In this document: one piece after another, positions 1 to 8,721 of the stretch | Layout of the letters: each line of letters opens with the position of its first letter | Position numbering within the stretch: the stretch's first letter is position 1 | From: CBDCWT01 sp965223305 | GTDB lineage: Bacteria > Planctomycetota > Planctomycetia > Pirellulales > Pirellulaceae | DNA: 64,000 nucleotides | NCBI GenBank assembly: GCA_965223305.1 | Contig: CBDCWT010000058.1 | Span: 205,491 to 269,490 of the forward strand | Direction of reading: 5' to 3' | Made by a program: the position numbers and the translations under genes | Notes under the pieces: generated by a model | Seen by the model: only the letters and a program-made list of their open reading frames with translations | The model's database searches: none | What the model was told of the DNA's origin: nothing

Positions 1-293
1 GCTCAACTTGTCGATTGACCGCAACATACGGCTCGCAGCTTGTCAAGTCTGAGACCATGCGCCGCGAGACCAAAGTTTCGTCGGCCGCTACGAGCCCGCA
101 GCCTCGAAAAGATTCACCAGTGTCGGCACTCTGCCTGTCCCTATTAATCCCGATTACAGCTGCGGATCCGCCTAAGTTTGCGCTGCCTAGGTAGGCTTTG
201 ATGACCTGAAGTGGCAGAACCGCTGCACGGCTAGGGAAACTCGCCTCGCTGCAATGGCTCCCCCCGCTGCCTTATCGGTGGTATGGTAGAAGG

Positions 294-1397
294 ATGAGAC
301 GTCGCACCTTCATTCAGAGCGGATTGGGCACCGCGTTGGTGGCGCCGTTGGTCGCAGCGGTGGAGCAGGCCAAGTTGGATGCCGCTGTGGGGATACTGGC
401 TGAGGCGACGGCGGGCGGGACGGTTCGTGCTGCCAGTCTTTACTTTCGCCAAGGCTCGAGTGTCTTTGCGCACGGTTTCGGCAAAGCGAAATCGGCGGAT
501 GACATCTTCTTGCTGGCTTCGATTTCCAAGCCGATGTCTGTCGCCGCACTGCTGACGCTATATGACCACGGCGAATTTCGGCTTGGCGACGCAGTCAAAA
601 GATTCATACCCGAATTCGCTGGGGGAGACCGGGACAAGATTACCATCAGGCAGTTGCTGACGCATATCTCGGGACTACCTGACCAGCTGCCGGAAAACGA
701 AGCTCTGCGGAGGCGTCATGCCCCCCTGTCAGAGTTCGTGACTTCGGCAATACAGACTCCGCTGTTGTTCTCTCCAGGTACCCGGTACAGCTATTCAAGT
801 ATGGGCATCCTGCTTGCCGCTGAAATAGCTCAGCGAATAACGGGCATCAACTTTCTAAAGTTCATGGACAAGGCGCTCTTCGAACCACTGGGCATGAAGC
901 GATCCGCCTTGGGTCTCGGCCGGTTTAGCTTAGACGAGACGATGCGGTGCCAAGTCGAAAGCGCGGCACCCGAATCAGGTGGAGGTGACTCGGCGGCTAA
1001 GGCATGGGATTGGAACAGCCTTTACTGGCGCAAGTTTGGCGCACCCTGGGGCGGCGCGCACGGCTCGGCGCCAGACGTCGGCAAGTTCCTGGCCGAGTTC
1101 CTTCATCCCTCGGGAACGCTCCTTCGTCCAGAAACGGCGCGGCTCGTAGTACGCAACCACAATCCTCTCGGCCAGAAGGCGCGGGGATTGGGTTTCGACG
1201 TCGGTGTCGAAGCCGGTAGCCCTGGCTGTTCGGACAAAACGTTCGGCCACACCGGTTCTACGGGCACGTTGTGCTGGGCGGATCCTCGCACCGACGCGGT
1301 ATGTGTGGTGTTGACCACGCTTCCTAGCCGAGCCGCCAGTCCTCACCCCCGTCGGCTTGTATCCGACGGGATTGCGCAAGCCATCACTGTCAGCTAG
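294..1397 (+). CDS. Serine hydrolase, beta-lactamase class C / penicillin-binding-like
   Basis: A 367-aa exported hydrolase of the class C beta-lactamase / D-aminopeptidase / esterase superfamily. The N-terminus has a twin-arginine-like start (MRRRTF followed by a short hydrophobic stretch to about residue 22), so export by Tat or Sec is likely. The active-site SxxK motif is visible as Ser76-Ile-Ser-Lys79. A Tyr motif (Y-S-S, about 167-169, in the PGTRYSYSS context) and a late H-T-G motif (FGHTGSTGT, near residue 316) replace the YxN and KTG boxes. Length fits the family. Substrate cannot be read from sequence: peptide, ester or peptidoglycan cleavage are all possible. The gene stands alone, about 270 bp upstream of an oxidoreductase on the same strand. 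Confidence 0.85.
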   Translation: MRRRTFIQSGLGTALVAPLVAAVEQAKLDAAVGILAEATAGGTVRAASLYFRQGSSVFAHGFGKAKSADDIFLLASISKPMSVAALLTLYDHGEFRLGDAVKRFIPEFAGGDRDKITIRQLLTHISGLPDQLPENEALRRRHAPLSEFVTSAIQTPLLFSPGTRYSYSSMGILLAAEIAQRITGINFLKFMDKALFEPLGMKRSALGLGRFSLDETMRCQVESAAPESGGGDSAAKAWDWNSLYWRKFGAPWGGAHGSAPDVGKFLAEFLHPSGTLLRPETARLVVRNHNPLGQKARGLGFDVGVEAGSPGCSDKTFGHTGSTGTLCWADPRTDAVCVVLTTLPSRAASPHPRRLVSDGIAQAITVS

Positions 1398-1667
1398 GCC
1401 ACGCCCGCGAAGCCATGATGGCAGGCGGTTCGAATCGCAATCCTACTGCCGGCGCTTGTCGAACCGCGAGCCGATAGCAACACTTCCCGACCAACACTTG
1501 CGCAGTACGATGAAGATCCGCGGCGGCTTCGCAAACTCACCCTTGGTCAGTGCGGCGCCACGAATCTCTGCGTCACGAGCTTGCCAGCCGAACCGTAACG
1601 ACTAGACTGGCCCTTGGAGACTGGCGGGCAATTCCCCACGTCGTTTTCTTGATAAGGAGCAAGTCTG

Positions 1668-3101
1668 ATGCGGACGATCAACCGTCGCTGCTTCCTAGAG
1701 GAGTCGATGATTGTTGCCGGTCTGGCGGCTACGGCGGCCAATCCTCTGTCGGCGGTGCGGCCCGCGCACGCCGCGGAGGTAAACGAGACGATCCGCCATG
1801 CTGTCATCGGCTGCCGGATCCGTGGTCGAGTGCATGGGCGCGAGTTCGCCAAGCTGAACGGCGTTGAAGTCGCGTATGTTTGCGACCCCGACAGTCAGCT
1901 CGCGAACCAGCTGGCCGACTCTCTCGAGCAGCAGCAGGGGCGACGTCCACAACCAGTTCAAGATCTGCGGAAAATCTTCGATGACCAAGGCGTCGATACC
2001 GTGTCGATTGCGGCACCCAATCACTGGCACGCCTTGGCGGCTATCTGGGCGATGCAATCTGGCAAGGATGTCTATGTCGAAAAACCGGTCAGCCACAATG
2101 TCGTCGAGGGTCGAAGGATGGTGCAGTTCGCCAGAACACTCGACAGGATTTGCCAAGCCGGCACACAAAACCGTTCACGCGGTGACCTGGCGGCTGCTGC
2201 GGAGTACATTCGAGCTGGAAAGCTAGGCGAGGTGACGTTCGCCAGGAGCATCATCTATGGTCGTCGCGGATCGATTGGAAAGAAAGGCAAGTGCTCGATC
2301 CCCGGTCATGTTGACTTGGATTTGTGGCTTGGCCCGGCGACGGAAGAGACCGTCACTCGGCCTCAGCTGCATTATGACTGGCACTGGGTGTGGGACACGG
2401 GCAACGGTGAGCTAGGAAACAATAACATCCACATGGTCGACATCTGCCGCTGGCTCATGGGACTCGACGGACTAGGCGACTCGGTAGTTAGCGTCGGTGG
2501 CCGACTTGGCTACGAGGATGCCGGCGAGACACCCAATACACAGATGGTTGTTCATTTGTTTGGTGAGCGTACGATTCTGCAGGAAGTTCGAGGTCTCAAG
2601 TCGGATCCATTCAGCGACAAATTCAAAGCGGGACACGTTATCCACGGTACGGAGGGCTTTATCGCGGAGGGATCGGTCTTCTCGCCAGACGGCGAGCTGG
2701 TCCACACCTTTGCCAACCGTGGACAGAACCACTTCAGCAACTTCATAGATGCAGTGCGTCGCCACAACCGCGACGATCTCACCGCCGACATCTTAGAAGG
2801 GCATCAATCGAGCGCGCTGTGTCACCTCGGCAATATCTCTCATCGTTTGGGGATGCGCCGTCCGGTAAGAGAGATCGGGCAACAACTCGGACGAACGGAC
2901 ATGCATCCCGAAGCTCACAAGACGTTGGCCCGCATGGTCACGCATCTAGAGTCGAATCGTGTCGACCTCGACAAAACACCGCTGGTGGCTGGTCCACGAC
3001 TGCAGATCGATTCGGCGAAAGAGGAGTTCGTAAACCACGATCGCGCCAATGCTTTGTTAACCCGGGAGTACCGGCAGCCGTTTGTCCTGCCTCAGGTCTA
3101 G
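1668..3101 (+). CDS. Gfo/Idh/MocA family oxidoreductase, exported
   Basis: A 477-aa NAD(P)-dependent sugar-type oxidoreductase. An N-terminal twin-arginine-like signal (NRRCFLEE, then a hydrophobic stretch ending near AHAAE) precedes a Rossmann fold that starts at about residue 43 with a VIGCRIRGRVHG nucleotide-binding loop. The family motif EKPVSHN follows, holding the catalytic-type Lys. The C-terminal half is the usual GFO_IDH_MocA_C fold. An AAGGAG sequence lies about 8 nt before the ATG, supporting this start. Planctomycetes carry many such secreted paralogues, often near sulfatases as here (next gene). Substrate is unknown; a role in processing sulfated or unusual sugars is inference from the neighbour only. 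Confidence 0.9.
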   Translation: MRTINRRCFLEESMIVAGLAATAANPLSAVRPAHAAEVNETIRHAVIGCRIRGRVHGREFAKLNGVEVAYVCDPDSQLANQLADSLEQQQGRRPQPVQDLRKIFDDQGVDTVSIAAPNHWHALAAIWAMQSGKDVYVEKPVSHNVVEGRRMVQFARTLDRICQAGTQNRSRGDLAAAAEYIRAGKLGEVTFARSIIYGRRGSIGKKGKCSIPGHVDLDLWLGPATEETVTRPQLHYDWHWVWDTGNGELGNNNIHMVDICRWLMGLDGLGDSVVSVGGRLGYEDAGETPNTQMVVHLFGERTILQEVRGLKSDPFSDKFKAGHVIHGTEGFIAEGSVFSPDGELVHTFANRGQNHFSNFIDAVRRHNRDDLTADILEGHQSSALCHLGNISHRLGMRRPVREIGQQLGRTDMHPEAHKTLARMVTHLESNRVDLDKTPLVAGPRLQIDSAKEEFVNHDRANALLTREYRQPFVLPQV

Positions 3102-3210
3102 TCGTCCTTCGATCCGGGCCGCGCCACTGCGGACCCGAATGAAATGCGGTGATTGAGGCAATCCGACCGTTTTCGGCCGATTAACAGAAATCGACACGGA
3201 AGACCCAATC

Positions 3211-4608
3211 ATGCATGTCTATCGCACTCTTCTGGCCGCGGTGGTGCTGGCATCTAGCCCGACGTTGGCCGCAGAGCGGGAGCGTCCCCATGTGCTGTTC
3301 ATCGCGGTCGACGACCTGCGGCCGGAATTGGGGTGTTACGGCAAACAGTCGATTCACTCGCCCAACATCGATCGACTGGCGACCAGTGGAATGGTGTTCG
3401 AACGGGCCTATTGCATGGTGCCCACCTGCGGCGCGTCTCGAGCCAGCTTGATGACGGGAATCCGCCCAGCTCGCGAACGTTTCGTCAACTACCTGGCCTG
3501 GGCCGAAAAGGACGCGCCCGGAAAAGTGACGTTGAACACACACTTCAAACGACACGGTTACTATACCGTCTCGTTGGGCAAGGTCTTCCACCATCGTCAG
3601 GACAGCGCAGAGGGCTGGTCGGAACCGGCCTGGCGACCCAAGGGTATACGTTGGTACCAGCGCCCCGAAAACGACGAACTACACAGGCGAAGATCTGCCG
3701 AAGAGCGTGGCCGCGGCCCGCCCTATGAATCGGCTGAAGTCGCCGATGACGCCTACGCCGACGGCGCCCTTGCCGAGCGGGCGGTTGCCGAGCTGCGCCG
3801 GCTGAACGACTTGGAACAACCTTTTTTTCTTGCCGTAGGTTTCTTCAAGCCGCATCTTCCTTTTGTGGCGCCCCAGAGGTACTGGGACCTCTACGATTTC
3901 GAGCAAATCAACACGCCTCAGAACTACCACGAACCTGAAAACGCTCCTCAGGAAGCGATCCACCGCTTCGGTGAGTTGCGGGCCTACGCGGGGGTTCCGG
4001 CAACAGGACCGGTCTCAGACGAGATGGCCCGCCGGCTGATCCACGGCTACTATGCCTGCGTCAGCTACACCGACGCTCAAATCGGAAAACTCTTGGACGA
4101 ACTCGACCGGCTCGAAATTGCGGATCAAACAATTGTGGTTCTCTGGGGCGACCACGGTTGGAACCTGGGGGAGCACACTCTCTGGTGCAAGCACTCTTGC
4201 TTCGAAACGTCAATGCATGTGCCGTTGGTCATCCGTGCTCCGGGATACCAGGGCGGTCAACACACGGGGGGAATCACGGAGTCCATCGACATCTATCCTT
4301 CGCTTTGTGAATTGGCCGGCCTAGCGCCACCCGCACATCTTCAAGGCCGCAGCTTCGTACCGCTGTTGAAAGATCCACAAGCTCGCTGGGAGACCACGGC
4401 GGTCGGACGCTTCCGCAACGGCGATACCATCCGCAGCGAGACGTTTCGTTTCACGGAGTACACCGACAGGCAGCAAGGCTTCCTGTCACAAATGCTCTAT
4501 GACCATACGTCGGATGCCGGCGAGGATGTCAATGTCGCCGGCCAGGAGAGCTATGCCGATGCGGTGACGAAGCTGCGGACGGAGCTGCACCGTGTAAAAT
4601 CAAAGTAA
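3211..4608 (+). CDS. Sulfatase, iduronate-2-sulfatase type
   Basis: A 465-aa exported arylsulfatase-superfamily enzyme that hydrolyses sulfate esters, probably on a polysaccharide. A signal peptide ends near residue 20 (SPTLA-AE). The metal-binding Asp pair is in AVDDLRPELGCYG (about 32-44). The formylglycine site is Cys73 in CGASRASLMTG, a C-x-A-S-R variant of the C-x-P-S-R signature, which needs a sulfatase-maturating enzyme encoded elsewhere. A later metal-site motif is LWGDHGWNLGEH. The length and the FFKPHLPF motif match the iduronate-2-sulfatase-like subgroup abundant in Planctomycetes. The gene is followed within 2 bp by two short hairpin repeats. Confidence 0.93.
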   Translation: MHVYRTLLAAVVLASSPTLAAERERPHVLFIAVDDLRPELGCYGKQSIHSPNIDRLATSGMVFERAYCMVPTCGASRASLMTGIRPARERFVNYLAWAEKDAPGKVTLNTHFKRHGYYTVSLGKVFHHRQDSAEGWSEPAWRPKGIRWYQRPENDELHRRRSAEERGRGPPYESAEVADDAYADGALAERAVAELRRLNDLEQPFFLAVGFFKPHLPFVAPQRYWDLYDFEQINTPQNYHEPENAPQEAIHRFGELRAYAGVPATGPVSDEMARRLIHGYYACVSYTDAQIGKLLDELDRLEIADQTIVVLWGDHGWNLGEHTLWCKHSCFETSMHVPLVIRAPGYQGGQHTGGITESIDIYPSLCELAGLAPPAHLQGRSFVPLLKDPQARWETTAVGRFRNGDTIRSETFRFTEYTDRQQGFLSQMLYDHTSDAGEDVNVAGQESYADAVTKLRTELHRVKSK

Positions 4609-4609
4609 G

Positions 4610-4668
4610 CGGCACACTCCGTGTGCCGTAACGTATCGCAAAGGTAGTAGGCACACTCCGTGTGCCGT
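4610..4668. repeat. Two hairpin repeats GGCACACTCCGTGTGCC
   Basis: Two near-identical short palindromes lie directly after the sulfatase stop codon (about 4611-4628 and 4650-4667). Each is a 7-bp stem GGCACAC/GTGTGCC around TCC. Related copies occur at about 10571-10589 and 53987-54004. The pair may act as a transcript end, but no U-tract follows. Confidence 0.75.
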
Positions 4669-4720
4669 AAGCTCCAAGCTCACCTTCCAAAGCGAACAGC
4701 ACCTGCGACTCAACAATCGG

Positions 4721-5302
4721 CTATTGGTTTGGATCTTCGATGTCGCCGATATCTCCAAAGTCACCAGACTCGACAACTCCCGAACCGTCAGCCGGGCCGA
4801 CCACCGGGACAACAGTCCAGCTCTCGAAATCAGTGCTTTCGGCTGCCAGCTCGAGAGGCCCACTCGAGCCGGGTTCGATGTCGCGAACTGTCTGCGGCCC
4901 GATCTCCTGCCCGTCTGAGAGCCGGATCGTGACATGGACTTCCTCCATGACATCTCGCGACATGTTCTCGACCTGTCCCTTGAATGAGCTCGTTGCCGAG
5001 TCGTAGGCCAAACTGATCCGCGCAAACCGATGGGTTTCGGAGTACCTATCCTCCTGGCCCAGCCCACTCTTCTTCGGTACTTCCTTTGCCGAGCTATGTT
5101 CGTCAGTTTCCTCGCGGGACTCGCTCCCGCTTGGCGATTGGCTGTCGCCATCGTGGTCATGTTCGCCATCCGCGTGGTCATGCCCCTCGTGCGAATCGGT
5201 GCTCGGTTCGGGTGCTTCAGTCGCCGGCTCATTAGCACAACCCGCCATGGCGAGAGTGGCGGCGACAAAAAGCGGCAACAGCCACGTTACCTGGTGACGC
5301 AT
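4721..5302 (-). CDS. His-rich lipoprotein with FxLYD-like domain
   Basis: A 193-aa predicted lipoprotein. The signal peptide ends in a lipobox (LAMAG-Cys22). A low-complexity linker follows with a His/Asp/Glu-rich stretch (HEGHDHADGEHDHDGD, about residues 38-53) that could bind metal. The C-terminal part (about 95-175) has the pattern of an FxLYD-type beta domain, with SFKGQVENMS, VHVTIRLSDGQ and a closing beta strand. Such domains are extracytoplasmic and of unknown function. The gene lies downstream of, and on the same strand as, the propeller/di-heme gene, but 240 bp separates them. Metal binding is inferred from composition only. Confidence 0.75.
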   Translation of the reverse strand: MRHQVTWLLPLFVAATLAMAGCANEPATEAPEPSTDSHEGHDHADGEHDHDGDSQSPSGSESREETDEHSSAKEVPKKSGLGQEDRYSETHRFARISLAYDSATSSFKGQVENMSRDVMEEVHVTIRLSDGQEIGPQTVRDIEPGSSGPLELAAESTDFESWTVVPVVGPADGSGVVESGDFGDIGDIEDPNQ

Positions 5303-5437
5303 GGGATTCTCCTGTTGAGATCAAAGGAAGAGACGGTTCATTTGCGCATCGCTTTCCCGCCGCGCAGGCGGTCGGCCGCAGTTTCTCAGCCAGTAGATCC
5401 GCCTGTCAAGCTACCGGCCTAAAAAAGGAGGTTCCGC

Positions 5438-5563
5438 ATGGACATTTCCGTATATCGAGAAAGCAGTTGGCGAGACAGTGCGGCTCTTTGCGCGCGGCGA
5501 TACGCGGCACTCGGCAGACCACACGGCAATGGACGGATGTCAGATCGATCGCAGGAAATGTAG
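5438..5563 (+). CDS. Candidate small protein, 41 aa, with strong ribosome binding site
   Basis: A short frame starts at an ATG preceded by AAAAAAGGAGG about 6 nt upstream, one of the best Shine-Dalgarno sequences in the window. It encodes about 41 residues beginning MDISVYRESSWRD and ends at a TAG at 5561. The product is rich in Arg and Ser with no membrane segment or known motif. Its last 24 bases overlap the 3' end of the convergent di-heme gene. The ribosome binding site is the only positive evidence. It could be chance in a 240-bp gap, so confidence is low. Confidence 0.3.
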   Translation: MDISVYRESSWRDSAALCARRYAALGRPHGNGRMSDRSQEM

Positions 5564-7279
5564 CAGGGCCTTCAGCTCCGAGTCGTCAAGTTTCCGATCG
5601 AGTTGATGTCGATGCTTGAGAAAGACATCTTCTAACGAGTCTGCCCGTCCATCATGGATGAACGACTGCCTGCGGCCGACGCCGCGTAGCGAGGGTGGAT
5701 TGAACGTCGCGTTGCCAACCGAATCTACCAGCGCCACATCGTAGGCCTGCTGAGATGTGTAGGTGGGTGGGGAGTGGCATCTTCCGCAGCCCAGTGATTT
5801 AAACAGAGCTTCACCAGTGCCGGCGTCGCCGGCCGCTCCGTCAGCTGGTGGCGGTGCGGGAAGCGTCTCCAAGTAGGCGACCAGTGCTTCAACCTGATCG
5901 TCGGACGGCACTTCACCTTGCATCGTGTGTTGGATCGAGTTGCTGATTTGCTGGGTAAGCGTCTCCACTTGACCGTTCCAGGCCCAAGGTCCAGTCTCTG
6001 TCACTCCGAGTAAGGAGAGCACTCGTTTGGGAGCGCCGAACGAGCCGTCACTGAGATTGTCGTTCAGCTGCCCGTTGGTGTGTCCGTCTGTGTGGCAACT
6101 ATGACAGCTCATCCAACCATCAAGCGAGAGTCGGCCATCGAAGAACAGCATTTCCCCGCGTTGTGCAGGAGTAGCTTCCGGCTGCGGGCCCAATGATATC
6201 TGGGCTACTGACTTCTCCGCGGCAAGCTCGACCACAGAAATTGAATCGGAGTGTGTGTTGGCGACGTAGACAAGTCCGCGCGGAAGGGAGACGACATCGC
6301 TGGGGCGACGCCCGACGGCAACACGACTCAACTCGCTGCCACTTTTGGTGCGGCCAAAGGCTACCTGATGGACTCCCGAGAGCAGCACGACCAACTCGCC
6401 CGTCGAGCCGACAGTAATGCGCCCCGGATCGCTAGCCGCAGCTCCCGGCTCCCCGACGTGGATCGCTACGCGACGGCGCAGCAAATCTGCTGCGCCGTTA
6501 CAGAGTTCGTCCACGGGATAGGAGACCAGCAGATTGGAGATCATGTTGCCCCAGTGGACGTCGTCACGCGTGGAGTGGGCAAGTGAGTTGAGCTCCTGTT
6601 GTGCGAGCCACAGTTGCTTTCCGTCCTCGGTCACCGCCAAACCACGAATGTTGTGGCCCGGAATCCGACTGGTTGCAACCAGCTCCATGCGATCTGTCTG
6701 GACCACCGCGAGGGCACCGCTAAACGAACCCGCGACAACCAGCGCCGCACCGTCCCTGACGAGGCACATCTCCCGGGGCTCAAAGGGGAGTCGGAGCTGC
6801 TTCACGATGCGGAGTTGCGGCCGCGCCGGGACACCGACTTTCGCCACGGCGACCACGGTCAGAGTGCGCGACCACAGCGACGAGACAAAGCAACGGCTCG
6901 CCTCACGGTCAAACAACAGTCGCACCGGGAACTTAGCAACCCCGAGGCTCGACACCACTTCCCAATCAGCATCAGCTGCTGCCAACGCAAGCAGCCGGTG
7001 ATGTTGCTCGTCCAGCGCCAACAGGCAAGCGTCGTCCACAACGGCCAAGTCTACGAGCCGGCCGCCAACATCCAACTCCTTGGCGACGGTCCGAGTTGAC
7101 GTGTCGATAACCGAGATCGTGCCGCTCGCCCGATTCGCCGCGTAGACCCCGTTACCGTCAACGGCGGCCGCCAACGCGACTGGCCGCCGGAACCGCCGCG
7201 ACAGGTCAGCGGCCGCGGTGGACGCAAGGGTGGCTACGCACAGCAGTGCAATCCAACTGATCCAACGAAGTCGGTGCAT
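5540..7279 (-). CDS. YVTN beta-propeller protein with di-heme cytochrome c peroxidase-like domain
   Basis: A 579-aa periplasmic protein. A signal peptide ends near residue 24 (STAAA). Residues about 30-360 contain YVTN/beta-propeller repeats (VYAANRASGTISVIDTST, VYVANTHSDSISVVEL). The C-terminal part is a di-heme domain with c-type heme motifs CHSCH at 392-396 and CGRCH at 498-502. FNPPSLRGVG and SFIHDGRADSLEDVF are typical of the MauG/cytochrome c peroxidase family. It probably carries out periplasmic electron transfer or peroxide or cofactor chemistry; substrate is unknown. It begins 2 bp after the stop of the upstream PDZ/S41-like gene, so the two form an operon. Confidence 0.88.
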   Translation of the reverse strand: MHRLRWISWIALLCVATLASTAAADLSRRFRRPVALAAAVDGNGVYAANRASGTISVIDTSTRTVAKELDVGGRLVDLAVVDDACLLALDEQHHRLLALAAADADWEVVSSLGVAKFPVRLLFDREASRCFVSSLWSRTLTVVAVAKVGVPARPQLRIVKQLRLPFEPREMCLVRDGAALVVAGSFSGALAVVQTDRMELVATSRIPGHNIRGLAVTEDGKQLWLAQQELNSLAHSTRDDVHWGNMISNLLVSYPVDELCNGAADLLRRRVAIHVGEPGAAASDPGRITVGSTGELVVLLSGVHQVAFGRTKSGSELSRVAVGRRPSDVVSLPRGLVYVANTHSDSISVVELAAEKSVAQISLGPQPEATPAQRGEMLFFDGRLSLDGWMSCHSCHTDGHTNGQLNDNLSDGSFGAPKRVLSLLGVTETGPWAWNGQVETLTQQISNSIQHTMQGEVPSDDQVEALVAYLETLPAPPPADGAAGDAGTGEALFKSLGCGRCHSPPTYTSQQAYDVALVDSVGNATFNPPSLRGVGRRQSFIHDGRADSLEDVFLKHRHQLDRKLDDSELKALLHFLRSI

Positions 7280-7281
7280 GG

Positions 7282-8721
7282 CTATCCAGACGATTCCGAA
7301 GTTTCGGTGGCGTTCGCGTTCGTATGCTGGTCCGCTCCACGAGCCGCTCTGAGGACCTCGATCGCCTTTGCCAGGACCGGATCCCCGCCAGTTCGTCGTC
7401 GATTCCGTCGGTCTCCGACGACGTGATCAGGCACGATGAAACGAGGTCGCGGCTTGTCCTCGGTGCGGGTGAGCTGTTGAGCCTGCTGTGATGTGTGTGG
7501 AGGAGTCTGCAACGGCGTTCCGTCGCCGCGCTGCAGGACGGCGGTCGGCAAGACGATCTTCCCTCCGTGGCCAGGAATGGGCAGGATAGTTCTTACGTAG
7601 GCGGTACCGGATGTCGGCTGGCCCACAACAACCGCGCGGCGATTGTCCTGCAACGCAGCTGCCAGAAAGACGTTTCCCGCACTGAGTTGTTCGCCAACCA
7701 AGACCGCCATGGGCAAACCTGAAAAGAGAGCCCCCGGGCGAGCTTCGTGGGTCGTGATCGAGTCGAATGACTGAATGTGGCCGATGGTCCCGCCGTCTAA
7801 CAAGCTGTCCGCAACCATGACGATGTCGTGCAACGTGCCGCCGCCGTCGCGGAGATCGAGAACAATGCCTTGCAGGTTGCCGTCGCGGAACGCGGCTTCG
7901 ACCTGCCGCAGTTCATGCAGCGTACTGGGGCCAATGCGTCGAATACGGAGAAAGGCGATCTCCTTCGCGAATTCGCTGGTAAACTGCCACCGTCCCGCCG
8001 GCTCCTCCCGGTAACCTTCGACGGACGGAATAAACACGCGACCACGGGTCACGGTGAGTGTACGCGGATCTTCGGAATCCTGTTGCTGGACGACGACCGT
8101 GACTTCGGACCCCTCCTCGCCGCGCAACTGCTCAATCACGGCCTGCATGTCTAGAGACTCTGTCGATTCACGGTCTATTTCGAGGATCGAATCACCGTGC
8201 TTTACACCTGCTTTCCAAGCTGGGCCATCGAAAAACACTTTCGAAATCTGCGGACGGTTGTTGCTCCAAGACAGAGCGATACCGGTTCCCACATAACGGT
8301 TGGCGCGCAGCTGCTCGTCGACTTTGTCAGTTTGCTCGTCAACAAGATTGGCTCCGCCAGGAAGCGAGCTGAGAATCCCGGCGGCTAGGATCGACTCCGC
8401 CTCAGAAAGCGCGTCGAACTCCGCAATCAGCTCGCGCAAGTAGTCTTCACACTGATCGCGAGCGGCGATTTCGGAAACTCGGGTACTTAGACCTTTGGGT
8501 ACGGCACGCTCGGCGGCTTGATAGAGCGCTTTCGCGGCGCGAAGGAGCATCTGCTGCCTGGCAGGAGGATCGACATGTTGTTCGAGCACCACATCAGTGA
8601 TCGCCAGCATGCGCGACACAAGCGGCGGGCTAGCATCGGCTAGTTCACCGGCCGACGCGAATGAACCGGCGAAACACAGGCTGGCAGCCAAGATCAGCGC
8701 ACAGGAAGAGCTCCGGAACAT
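7282..8721 (-). CDS. PDZ and S41 (C-terminal processing protease-like) protein
   Basis: A 479-aa exported protein when started at the ATG at 8721, which has GAGGGAG about 8 nt upstream and opens a signal peptide (MFRSSSCALILAASLCFAGS). A longer frame to 8997 runs into repeat DNA and is rejected. A PDZ domain lies at about 143-225 (GTGIALSW, DGPAWKAGVKHGDSILEID). The S41 fold follows (GIVLDLRDGGGTLHD, about 285-299). The likely nucleophile is Ser347 in LSAGN. At the usual Lys position, in GQPTSGTAY, there is Thr373, and the Glu after the Ser is Asn. The protein may therefore use a non-standard active site or be catalytically dead. It is followed closely by the di-heme propeller gene. Confidence 0.82.
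   Translation of the reverse strand: MFRSSSCALILAASLCFAGSFASAGELADASPPLVSRMLAITDVVLEQHVDPPARQQMLLRAAKALYQAAERAVPKGLSTRVSEIAARDQCEDYLRELIAEFDALSEAESILAAGILSSLPGGANLVDEQTDKVDEQLRANRYVGTGIALSWSNNRPQISKVFFDGPAWKAGVKHGDSILEIDRESTESLDMQAVIEQLRGEEGSEVTVVVQQQDSEDPRTLTVTRGRVFIPSVEGYREEPAGRWQFTSEFAKEIAFLRIRRIGPSTLHELRQVEAAFRDGNLQGIVLDLRDGGGTLHDIVMVADSLLDGGTIGHIQSFDSITTHEARPGALFSGLPMAVLVGEQLSAGNVFLAAALQDNRRAVVVGQPTSGTAYVRTILPIPGHGGKIVLPTAVLQRGDGTPLQTPPHTSQQAQQLTRTEDKPRPRFIVPDHVVGDRRNRRRTGGDPVLAKAIEVLRAARGADQHTNANATETSESSG

Noticed and set aside
58..195. 45-codon frame near the window start with a signal-like segment
   Set aside because: ALCLSLLIPITAA looks like a signal peptide, but the frame ends soon after and has no ribosome binding site; it may be a gene remnant, but this cannot be supported.
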